A stretch of 61,308 nt of DNA from Myxococcales bacterium (GTDB taxonomy: Bacteria > Myxococcota_A > Polyangia > Polyangiales > Houyiibacteriaceae), in the NCBI GenBank assembly GCA_029862185.1, contig JAOTXX010000015.1, forward strand, positions 1 to 61,308, given 5' to 3'. Below the pieces are notes generated by a model. The model ran no database searches. It had not been told where the DNA came from and saw only the letters and a program-made list of their open reading frames with translations. Shown here in pieces: positions 13,434 through 21,136 of the stretch. A program made the translations under genes and the position numbers. Position 1 is the first letter of the stretch. Every line of letters starts with the position of its first letter.

Positions 13434-14345
13434 TCAAGCCATCGAATTCAACGACCAATCATACCGATGGTAATCCACCGGGTAGCCAGCCTCGAACGCG
13501 GCTTCCAAGGCCGTCCGCTGCTCACCCTGCGCGTACTTCAGCAGGAAAATCCGCACGCCTTGGATGCGTCCGAAGTCGCTCTGGTAGTACCGGAACGTGA
13601 TGGGCAGTCGAACCACGCGCAGGGCATCGTCGACCTCGACGTCCGCGGCGACGTAGTTGAGGGAGGCGAGGTCGAGCTGTTCGTCTAGATTTGATGCTTC
13701 ATAGAAGGCGACGGGCGGGCAGCTGGTCGATGCGCAGACGAGGGCGGCGTGAATTCGCGGGTCGACGTGGGAAGGGCAGAGCCCTAGCCTGGGGTCGTCG
13801 TCGCCGAACAGCCGGGCGCCGGTCGCCGGGTGCGGCGCGTTGCGGCGCAGGACGCCGTTTTCGATTTCATCGAGGGTCAGAACGAAATCGCCAACCCGGT
13901 ACGCGACGACGCCGAAGAACGACGGGATCTCCATCACGGACTCGCGGATGCCCAGCTCGAGGACGCCGTGGATGGCGAGCACGTTGTAGAGGTTGATCCA
14001 AAAGGTGATCCGAGAATCGTCATCGCTCATGTCCCCGGGATCGATGGCTTGCAGCAGCCCGCTGGTGGCCTTCATCGCGGCGAAGGTCGGCGAGGCGCGA
14101 AGCTTCGTGTAGTCGACCTGGCCGTTTGCATCGAGCGCCTCGGCCTTCAGTTGATTCCGAAGCTTGCGGAGGGCTTCGGCGATTTCGCTTGGAGACGCCG
14201 CCGAGGACGCGGCCGGGTCGTCGTTGAGGACTTTACGTGTGAGCCATTGATTGGGCAGCAACGCCTTGGCGAGCTCGGCCGGGTTGCGGGCGCGCTTCAG
14301 GATGTCGCCGGCATCGCGAATGTTTCGGATCCAAGACTCGCCCAT
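13434..14345 (-). CDS. DUF547 domain protein
   Basis: A 303-residue protein. Its centre carries the DUF547 signature (FWINLYNVLAIHGVL) and later conserved blocks (DPRIHAALVCASTSCPP; LNYVAADVEVD). DUF547 proteins are widespread but of uncertain function. The N-terminus is not an obvious signal peptide. It converges with the MBL hydrolase and lies 33 bases downstream of the carboxypeptidase-regulatory-repeat gene on the same strand, so they could be co-transcribed. Confidence 0.85.
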   Translation of the reverse strand: MGESWIRNIRDAGDILKRARNPAELAKALLPNQWLTRKVLNDDPAASSAASPSEIAEALRKLRNQLKAEALDANGQVDYTKLRASPTFAAMKATSGLLQAIDPGDMSDDDSRITFWINLYNVLAIHGVLELGIRESVMEIPSFFGVVAYRVGDFVLTLDEIENGVLRRNAPHPATGARLFGDDDPRLGLCPSHVDPRIHAALVCASTSCPPVAFYEASNLDEQLDLASLNYVAADVEVDDALRVVRLPITFRYYQSDFGRIQGVRIFLLKYAQGEQRTALEAAFEAGYPVDYHRYDWSLNSMA

Positions 14346-14378
14346 CGCATCGTAGAATACGGGCGAAGCTGGCTTTCG

Positions 14379-16415
14379 TCACTCGGCAACGGACCCCGGC
14401 AGGCGGACGAAGTTCCCCGTCGAGGTTTCGACCGGCCGCACCGCGATGGGCGAATCGCTCGAGTCCTCGCCGGCGACCGGATGCCGCGCCCAGATCCAGA
14501 CCGAGCCCGCCGGCACTCCGCGCAGGACGAACCGGCCGTCGGTATCAGACCGGCTTGCGCGCCGCCAGAGGGGCGGGTCGCCCCAGGCCACCTCTGCGCT
14601 CGGGACGGGCTCGCTGTAGGCATCCAGCACCTGCCCCTCGATCGACCCGCCGGGCTGCAATCGAACCCGGTCGAGCTCCTGGGGCTGGCCGACGTAGCGC
14701 GGCGGCTCGAGCACCACGCGCTGCGTCTGCGTTTCGTAGTCCGGATGTGAAAAGGAAACCTCATAGGTCCCGGTGGCCGCGCGCCGAATGACGAACGTGC
14801 CGTCGCTTCGGGTCTTGCTCTCGAGCTGGGCAGGTCCCTCGAGCTGGACGCGGACGCCCGGAAGCCCCTCGTTGCTCCAGTCGTCCAGAACTTCGCCGAG
14901 GAGGGTAACGCCTGCGGACAGGACCACTTGGACATCCTCGATCCTGTCGATGGAGCCGATTTTTGTGGAGCTAAACGCAGGGTGCGCGGCGTCGAGCGCG
15001 AAGGGCGGCTCGGGGAGGGCGGGCACCGCAAAGGTCCCATCGGGATCGGACTTCGCGCTCCGCCGAACCGGAGTCTTCGCGTTCTTGGACGAGACGGAGA
15101 CCAGCGCGCCGCCGACGCCGAAGCCTCGCTCGTCGACCACCCGTCCGCGCAGCGTGTAGAGCCTACTCGACAGTGCGAGCTCAACGGCGACGAGCGCGTC
15201 CTCGCCCATCGCCACATCTTCGCGCACCGGCGGGAGGTCGTATGGCAGGGCGGTCACGCTGACTTCGCCACGCACGCCGCGAAACGAAAATGAGCCATCC
15301 CTCGCGGTCACCGACATGCGCGGGAGGCCCTCTGCGGCGCTACGAAGCTCGACCGGGATCCCCTCGAGGCCGTCGCCGCGCTCATCGACGATGCGCCCTG
15401 CGAGCTCAGCGCCCGGTCGCATGACGAGCTCGATGTCGCCGCGCGCGGCCCCGGCCCGGAGCTGAAGGCTTTCGGATTCGGCGGGGGCAAAGTCGTCGTG
15501 GCTCGCCACGATTCGGTAGGGCCCCGGCCGTAACTTGGTCAGTCGAAAGCGTCCGTCCCGGCCTGTCTTTACCTGGCTGACGTAGGCCAGGGCTCCGCTC
15601 GCGGCGGCCGAGATCGGTGGCACCGGACCCGAGGTCACCCCGAGTGACTCGGTCGTACCGAGGATTGCATCGCGGAGCTGCCCCTCGCCAAACGCACGGA
15701 CGAGCGCCGCCTCCACAGGCATGCCCCGCTCATCGACGACCCGCCCTTCCATCGTCGAGGCGCGCCCGAGCCGGATGGTCATCGAAGGATCCGAGGAGCC
15801 CTGCCGGAGCGGCCCCCCGGTCACATACCCTTCCGCTTCGACGTAAAGGCTCTGCTCGTCGCCAACCACGCCCGCGAGCTCGAACCGCCCGCGTCCGTCG
15901 CTTCGCGCGCGCCGCGCGTGCAGACCAAGCGCGCCCGAGGCCACCGTGATTTCAGCGTCCACAATCGCGCGGCCGGTCTGCGCGTCGATGACCTGACCTG
16001 CGACCGTCCAGCCGCGCACGAGTTGCACTCCGAAGGCGCGCTTGGCCCCAGGGTCCAGGATCAGCCCTTCGACGGCCGGTGCAACGAGCGCCCCCTTCGA
16101 GACCCGAAGCTCGTAGATGCCAGCTGGGATTTCGGCCCAATGAAACCGCCCGTCCGACCCGCTCCGAACCGAGCGAGCCGGCCAAAAGCCGCTGCCCGCG
16201 AGCGAGACGATCGCCCCATCGAGCGGAGCGCCGCGCTCATCGTAGATTCGCCCCGACAACGTGGCCGATCCCAGGTCGAGCTCTTCGGGAGAGACCATCC
16301 CTGGTCCCGTCGCCTCTCGACCCGCTGAGTCGGTCTCTCTTTTTGGCCCGTAGGTGCTTGGAATCACAAAGGTCCCGAGCACCAAAAGCCCCGTGATTGC
16401 GCCCGCCACTCGCAT
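14379..16415 (-). CDS. secreted/membrane-anchored carboxypeptidase-regulatory-like repeat protein
   Basis: A 678-residue protein with an N-terminal hydrophobic segment (residues 3-20) that could be a signal anchor. The rest is about seven beta-sandwich repeats of the carboxypeptidase-regulatory/CNA-B-like type, each beginning with variants of GRVVDERG and followed by DGRFRL or DGSFSF and a Gly-Pro-Tyr turn. Such domains are structural, usually extracellular. No enzymatic domain is seen. It is divergent from rpmB across about 105 bases. Confidence 0.85.
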   Translation of the reverse strand: MRVAGAITGLLVLGTFVIPSTYGPKRETDSAGREATGPGMVSPEELDLGSATLSGRIYDERGAPLDGAIVSLAGSGFWPARSVRSGSDGRFHWAEIPAGIYELRVSKGALVAPAVEGLILDPGAKRAFGVQLVRGWTVAGQVIDAQTGRAIVDAEITVASGALGLHARRARSDGRGRFELAGVVGDEQSLYVEAEGYVTGGPLRQGSSDPSMTIRLGRASTMEGRVVDERGMPVEAALVRAFGEGQLRDAILGTTESLGVTSGPVPPISAAASGALAYVSQVKTGRDGRFRLTKLRPGPYRIVASHDDFAPAESESLQLRAGAARGDIELVMRPGAELAGRIVDERGDGLEGIPVELRSAAEGLPRMSVTARDGSFSFRGVRGEVSVTALPYDLPPVREDVAMGEDALVAVELALSSRLYTLRGRVVDERGFGVGGALVSVSSKNAKTPVRRSAKSDPDGTFAVPALPEPPFALDAAHPAFSSTKIGSIDRIEDVQVVLSAGVTLLGEVLDDWSNEGLPGVRVQLEGPAQLESKTRSDGTFVIRRAATGTYEVSFSHPDYETQTQRVVLEPPRYVGQPQELDRVRLQPGGSIEGQVLDAYSEPVPSAEVAWGDPPLWRRASRSDTDGRFVLRGVPAGSVWIWARHPVAGEDSSDSPIAVRPVETSTGNFVRLPGSVAE

Positions 16416-16478
16416 TCTGCTTGGTTTTATCGTTGATTGGCGTTCGGCGCGAGGCCGCGTTGTTGCGACCCCCTAGCA

Positions 16479-16493
16479 GCGATGCTACATCGC
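16479..16493 (+). promoter_or_regulatory. rpmB: small hairpin in the rpmB leader
   Basis: A perfect GCGATG/CATCGC inverted repeat with a 3-base loop sits 27 bases before the rpmB start, in the only intergenic space between rpmB and its divergent neighbour. It could be a leader structure; no known riboswitch or L28 leader is recognised. Confidence 0.25.
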
Positions 16494-16520
16494 GGCTCCC
16501 TAAGGACTCTGAGACCGACC

Positions 16521-16712
16521 ATGGCACAGACATGTGATTTCTGCGGTAAGAACCGCCACAAAGCTCACAAGGTGAGCCACTCGAACATCAAGACCCGCAA
16601 GTGGCAGCAGCCCAATCTGCAGTCGATTCGAGCGCTCATCGATGGCGAAATCCGCCGAGTCTCGGCCTGCACGCGCTGCATTCGCTCGGGTAAGGTTGTC
16701 AAGGCCGCCTAG
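16521..16712 (+). CDS. rpmB: 50S ribosomal protein L28, zinc-binding form
   Basis: A 63-residue L28 of the large ribosomal subunit. The first CxxC (CDFCGK) and second CxxC (CTRC) are both present, so this is the zinc-binding C+ paralogue type. Other visible features are the basic HKVSHSNIKTRKW segment and a lysine-containing C-terminus. Start at ATG 16521 fits the family; the frame is open upstream. A pseudouridine synthase gene follows on the same strand. Confidence 0.95.
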   Translation: MAQTCDFCGKNRHKAHKVSHSNIKTRKWQQPNLQSIRALIDGEIRRVSACTRCIRSGKVVKAA

Positions 16713-16773
16713 ACGTCCACGGGCCCCGCTCCCGCCGGGCTGCGATCCGGCCTCCATCATCCTGACGTTTCCC

Positions 16774-17721
16774 GTGGCGCCGGAACACGCGGGCCAGCGG
16801 CTCGACCGGTTCATCCAGCATCGAATCCCGCGGCTCTCTCGCACGCGTGCACAAGAGGTCGTCCGGGCGTGCGCCTATCGGGCAGACGGAACCCGCCGCC
16901 GCGCAAGCGAGCGTGTACGCACCGGCGAGCTCGTGGTCCTCGTGCGGCCTCCTTTCGCGGAGCCCGACGTCCCGCTCTACTTCGATGTGCTCTACGAGGA
17001 CGACGCCGTGCTCGCGGTCAACAAGCCTGCCGGGCTCCCCGTGCATCCGTCGGCGTCGTACCACAAGCACACGCTGACGCATCTGCTCAAGCAGCGCTTT
17101 GGAGAGAACGCTCCGCAAATCGCGCACCGGCTCGACCGCGAAACGAGCGGCTTGCTGGTGTGCGGCCGCACCCGGGCCTCGGAGCGTACCCTGAAAATCG
17201 CCTTCGAGAATCGCCGCGTCCGCAAGCGCTACCTCGCCATTGTGCGCGGGGTGATGCCCGAAGATGAAGGGCGCATCGCGCTTCCGATGGATCGGGCCAA
17301 GGAGGGGTTGCATATCTTGATGGAAGTGACCCCCGAAGGAGAGGGCTATCCCTCGGTGACGCGCTATCGCGTCGTTGCACGTCGAGATGGCGCCACGCTG
17401 GTTTCGCTTGCGCCCGAGAGCGGGAGGCAGCACCAGCTCCGGGTTCACCTGAGCGCGATTGGTTTTCCAATCATCGGCGACAAGCTCTACGGGCCCGAAG
17501 GCTCGCAGCCGTTTCTCGACTACATCGAAACCGGCATGACCGACGAGCTCTTGCAGCGGCTCGGTCACGACCGACAGGCCCTTCATGCCCACGAGCTCGA
17601 GCTCACCCATCCCAGCACCGGCGAAGCCACTACGCTGACCGCCCCGTTCCCCGAAGACCTGGTCAGGCTGTGGGGGACGCCGCTTGGCGAGTCGGCGTTC
17701 GCTTCAGCCCGGGCGTGCTAA
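16774..17721 (+). CDS. RluA-family 23S rRNA/tRNA pseudouridine synthase
   Basis: This enzyme isomerises specific uridines to pseudouridine in structured RNA. An N-terminal S4-like domain (GQRLDRFIQHRIPRLSR) precedes the catalytic domain, whose motif HRLDRETSGLLV carries the catalytic Asp, with later blocks LAIVRG and ESGRQHQLRVHLSAIG. The frame is open back into rpmB; GTG 16774 gives 315 residues and starts just before the S4 domain, but a CTG or an overlapping start cannot be excluded. Which RluA/C/D subtype it is cannot be told by eye. Confidence 0.9.
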   Translation: MAPEHAGQRLDRFIQHRIPRLSRTRAQEVVRACAYRADGTRRRASERVRTGELVVLVRPPFAEPDVPLYFDVLYEDDAVLAVNKPAGLPVHPSASYHKHTLTHLLKQRFGENAPQIAHRLDRETSGLLVCGRTRASERTLKIAFENRRVRKRYLAIVRGVMPEDEGRIALPMDRAKEGLHILMEVTPEGEGYPSVTRYRVVARRDGATLVSLAPESGRQHQLRVHLSAIGFPIIGDKLYGPEGSQPFLDYIETGMTDELLQRLGHDRQALHAHELELTHPSTGEATTLTAPFPEDLVRLWGTPLGESAFASARAC

Positions 17722-17731
17722 GCTTGGTCCC

Positions 17732-18277
17732 GTGCGTGTGCTGATTGCAGCCATCGCTTGTTGGGGGGTTGGATGTGCCGCGGCTTCGTCCAACATGCCC
17801 GCGCCTGACTTCCGCCCGTCGGACGCGCCGCTCTTCGATAACGCGGTCGACCTGGTCGACGCCCCCGTCATCGTCAAAGGCGAGTGGACCGGCGCGTTCG
17901 AACGCCGCGTGGGCCGTGCGGATCTGATTGCGGTCGTGCGCGTGGACTCGCTTTCCTCCGATTTCGTCACCCGGCGGTCGTCCTACCGGCTCACCGTCAA
18001 AGTGAGAAATCGCCTCAAGGGCAGCTCGTCGAAAGAGCTCGTGCTCCGCGTGGGCGACGACGAGCCCGGCTATGAGACCGTACGCGTCAACGAGGACCGG
18101 CTGCTCGAAGGCGCGTTTGTGGTCTTCCTCAAATGGGCTGCCGATCTAGAGTCATCCGAGCCGATCGCCCGTTGGCACCTCTCGCCGGATTCAGACGCGG
18201 TCCGCGAGAAAATCGATTACTTCCTTCGTCACCCGATGAAAGATGAGCGTACCGAGGTCGAGGTCGTCGAACCATAG
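17732..18277 (+). CDS. putative lipoprotein of unknown function
   Basis: A 181-residue protein starting at GTG 17732, chosen because it begins a clean lipoprotein signal (VLIAAIACWGVGC, Cys at residue 15). The mature part has a beta-rich region (YRLTVKVRNRLKG, ELVLRVGDD) and no recognised family motif. It starts ten bases after the pseudouridine synthase stop, so it may be co-transcribed. Confidence 0.75.
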   Translation: MRVLIAAIACWGVGCAAASSNMPAPDFRPSDAPLFDNAVDLVDAPVIVKGEWTGAFERRVGRADLIAVVRVDSLSSDFVTRRSSYRLTVKVRNRLKGSSSKELVLRVGDDEPGYETVRVNEDRLLEGAFVVFLKWAADLESSEPIARWHLSPDSDAVREKIDYFLRHPMKDERTEVEVVEP

Positions 18278-18333
18278 CTTGGAGTTCGACGTAACCTCGA
18301 CCTACGTCGTAGACTAAGCACGGAGTGATGAAT

Positions 18334-18861
18334 ATGCGTATGGGGTACCTAGTTTCAATTCTTGCCTTGCTCGTAGGCCTTGCCGGTTGCGAACGAGGGG
18401 CGCCGTCTCCGAAGGCGGGGGCGCACGACCACTCGAAGCACCAGCACGAGCAAGCCGCCGGGGAAGCGGTCGTCCGAGAGAGGGCCGAAGGGCCCGCGGG
18501 CCCACGCATCGAGACTGGTTCGTTCTTGCTCGCGGTCGCTCCGTCGGAGGGCGGGTACCGCATTGGCAAGACTGGCGAGGTCGAGATCGCGCTCGAAGGC
18601 CGTGGTGATTGGCATGTGAACCAAGAGTACCCCATCCGGGTCGACCTGAAGGCCGCGCCTGGCGTTGCGCTCAAGAAGAGCGAGCTGGTGAAAGATGACG
18701 CGAAGGAGTTCGGCGAGGAGAAGGTCCGGTTCCTCGCGGGGGTCGAGCCCTCCGCAGCAGGGGAACACGAAGTGACCTGTGACGTTTCCTTTGCCATGTG
18801 CACCGAAGAAAACTGTATCCTCGAGAAGCGAACGGTGGCGATGCAACTCAAGGTGGAGTGA
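18334..18861 (+). CDS. lipoprotein with DsbD-N-terminal-like domain
   Basis: A 175-residue protein with a lipobox (LALLVGLAGC). It continues with a His/Lys-rich linker (HDHSKHQHE) and a beta-sandwich ending in CDVSFAMCTEENC. That Cys-containing block resembles the alpha domain of thiol:disulfide interchange protein DsbD, which passes electrons in the periplasm; no membrane DsbD domain follows. GGAG at 18322 is 8 bases before ATG 18334, favouring it over GTG 18325 or ATG 18328. Its stop lies one base before the PrkA start. Confidence 0.75.
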   Translation: MRMGYLVSILALLVGLAGCERGAPSPKAGAHDHSKHQHEQAAGEAVVRERAEGPAGPRIETGSFLLAVAPSEGGYRIGKTGEVEIALEGRGDWHVNQEYPIRVDLKAAPGVALKKSELVKDDAKEFGEEKVRFLAGVEPSAAGEHEVTCDVSFAMCTEENCILEKRTVAMQLKVE

Positions 18862-18862
18862 G

Positions 18863-21118
18863 ATGGGCGAGGGGGGACTCAAGGCGGCACTCGAAACAAT
18901 CCGCGCGGAGGTGAAGACGCGGTTTGAAGCGCAGAAGCGGGTGCTGTCGTTTCGGGAGTACCTAGAGCTCGTTGAGGACAACCCCCGTCGCTACACACGC
19001 GACTCCAGCCGCTACCTCAAAGACTGTTTGGACTTCTTCGGCTCTCACGAAGTGAAGCTACCCAGCGGGAACCCGAGGCGCTGGAAGCTTTTCGACCTCG
19101 ACTTTGGGCAAGCCAGCAGCGGACACCAAGCCGAGCTGATGCTGCGAGATCGGCTCGCCGGCCATGAAGTCGCGCAAGAGTCGTTCTACCGAATCCTCGA
19201 CGGCTTTGAGAGGGAAGGCCGTGCGAACCGGCTGGTCTTGCTCCATGGGCCCAACGGCAGCGCCAAGTCGACCTTCGCCGCTTGCCTGATGCGCGGGCTC
19301 GAAGCCTATTCCGACACGGATGATGGCGCCCTTTATCGCTTCTCGTGGATCTTCCCTCGGGCGCGTGAGGGAGGGGGGATCGGCTTCACGACGGCTTCGG
19401 ACGAGCTCAGCCCGGGCGAATCCTTCGCGCACCTGCCTGAAGATCGCATCATCGCCAAGCTCCAGAGCTCGGTCCGGGAACACCCGCTGCTCTTGCTGCC
19501 GCGCGACGTGCGACAGCAGCTGATTGCGAGGGTCTATGAGTCGGGCGGGCTTTCGGAGGCGGCGCCCGATTGGGTGTGGACCGGCCAGCTCGCGCGAAAG
19601 AACCAGCAGATTTTTCAGGCGCTGCTGACTGCGTACCGCGGCGACCTCGACCGCGTGCTCGCGCACATCCAAGTCGAGCGGTTCTACATCTCGCGACGCT
19701 ACCGGGTCGGCGCCGTCACGATCGGCCCGCAAATGTCGGTCGATGCCTCGGAGCGCCAGATCACCGCGGACCACTCCATTGAATCGCTCCCCGCTTCCTT
19801 GAGCGCGCTGACGCTGTTCGAGCCCTACGGCGAGCTGGTCGACGCCTCCGGCGGCATCGTCGAGTTCAGCGACTTGCTCAAGCGTCCGCTCGAAGCCTGG
19901 AAGTACCTGCTGTTGGCGATTGAGAACGGCGAGGTGTCACTGCAGATGTCGAACCTGCCGATCAACGCCGTGATGATTGCAAGCTCGAACGAGCTTCACC
20001 TGAGCGCGTTTCGCCAACATCCGGAGTTCAACTCCTTCCGCGGCCGTATCGTTCGTATTCGCATGTCGTATCTGCTCGACGTGCACCGCGAGCGCGAAAT
20101 CTACGACGGCCAAATCGTCCCGCAGATCCCCAAACACGTCGCTCCCCACACGACCTATGTGGCGGCGCTCTGGTCAGTGCTGACTCGCCTTCGCAGGCCG
20201 GATGCGTCGCGGTTTTCGGACAGCGAGCTCGGGACCATCGCCGCCTCGCTCACCCCGTTAGAGAAGGCCGACCTCTTGTCCGACGGCCTGGTGCCTGCGC
20301 GCTTGGAAGCCGATCAATCGAAGATCCTCGCAGGCGGCATTGCCGAAGTGGAGGCCCAGGGCGGCGCATCGTCGGACTACGAGGGCATCAACGGGGCCTC
20401 GCCGCGCGAGATTCGGATGCTCCTGCTCGACGCCGCCGCGGGCTTCGAAGAGCCCTGCGTGTCGCCGGTCAGCTTCCTGAATCGTCTGACCGAGTTCTGT
20501 GAGCGCGACGACTACGAGTTCCTAAAGGAGCAGACCGACGGCCCCTATCGAGACCACAGCGCGTTCGTCGATGTGGTCAGAGAGCGATGGCTCGACATCG
20601 TGGAGGGCGAGCTTCGCGCGGCCAGCGGCCTCATCGACGAGCACAGTCATCTCCAGCTCTTCGACCGCTACGTGGCGCAGGTTGCGCAATGGGTGAAGAA
20701 GGAGCGTGTCTTCAACCCCGTGACCGGCAAGGACGAGGAGGCGGACCTCGATTTGATGGCCAGCGTCGAAAAGAAGCTCGGCTCCGACGGTGCGGAGGCG
20801 TTTCGCAACGAGCTCTTGAGCGGCGTCGCCTCCTGGGCCATCGACCACCCCGACCAAGACGTCGACTATGAGTCACTGTTCCCGCGCTACATCGAGCAGC
20901 TGCGGCAAGCGTACTTCGACGAGCGCCGTGGGCAGGTGGGCGAGATCGGGCAAGCCATCGTCGCCCTCATGGAAGACGACGACACGCTCGAGGACGATCA
21001 GCGGGAAGCCGCCCAGCAGGCGCTTCAAGTTCTGGTCGGCGTCTACGGCTACGAGCGTTCGAGCGCCAAGGTCGCCGTGGGTGCGTTGGTCGACGCGCGG
21101 TATCGCGATCGCGACTGA
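18863..21118 (+). CDS. prkA: PrkA-family serine protein kinase with AAA+ domain
   Basis: A 751-residue PrkA/YeaG homologue, longer than the roughly 640 of E. coli YeaG. The N-terminal AAA-like domain has Walker A GPNGSAKST near residue 129; the C-terminal PrkA domain follows from about residue 430 (MLLLDAAAGFEEPCVSP, LNRLTEFCERDDYEFL). PrkA proteins have been linked to stress and starvation responses. The usual partner genes for YeaH (DUF444) and SpoVR are not in the window. ATG 18863 starts one base after the DsbD-like lipoprotein stop, implying translational coupling. Confidence 0.92.
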   Translation: MGEGGLKAALETIRAEVKTRFEAQKRVLSFREYLELVEDNPRRYTRDSSRYLKDCLDFFGSHEVKLPSGNPRRWKLFDLDFGQASSGHQAELMLRDRLAGHEVAQESFYRILDGFEREGRANRLVLLHGPNGSAKSTFAACLMRGLEAYSDTDDGALYRFSWIFPRAREGGGIGFTTASDELSPGESFAHLPEDRIIAKLQSSVREHPLLLLPRDVRQQLIARVYESGGLSEAAPDWVWTGQLARKNQQIFQALLTAYRGDLDRVLAHIQVERFYISRRYRVGAVTIGPQMSVDASERQITADHSIESLPASLSALTLFEPYGELVDASGGIVEFSDLLKRPLEAWKYLLLAIENGEVSLQMSNLPINAVMIASSNELHLSAFRQHPEFNSFRGRIVRIRMSYLLDVHREREIYDGQIVPQIPKHVAPHTTYVAALWSVLTRLRRPDASRFSDSELGTIAASLTPLEKADLLSDGLVPARLEADQSKILAGGIAEVEAQGGASSDYEGINGASPREIRMLLLDAAAGFEEPCVSPVSFLNRLTEFCERDDYEFLKEQTDGPYRDHSAFVDVVRERWLDIVEGELRAASGLIDEHSHLQLFDRYVAQVAQWVKKERVFNPVTGKDEEADLDLMASVEKKLGSDGAEAFRNELLSGVASWAIDHPDQDVDYESLFPRYIEQLRQAYFDERRGQVGEIGQAIVALMEDDDTLEDDQREAAQQALQVLVGVYGYERSSAKVAVGALVDARYRDRD

Positions 21119-21136
21119 AGCGCCGACCGCCCGCTG

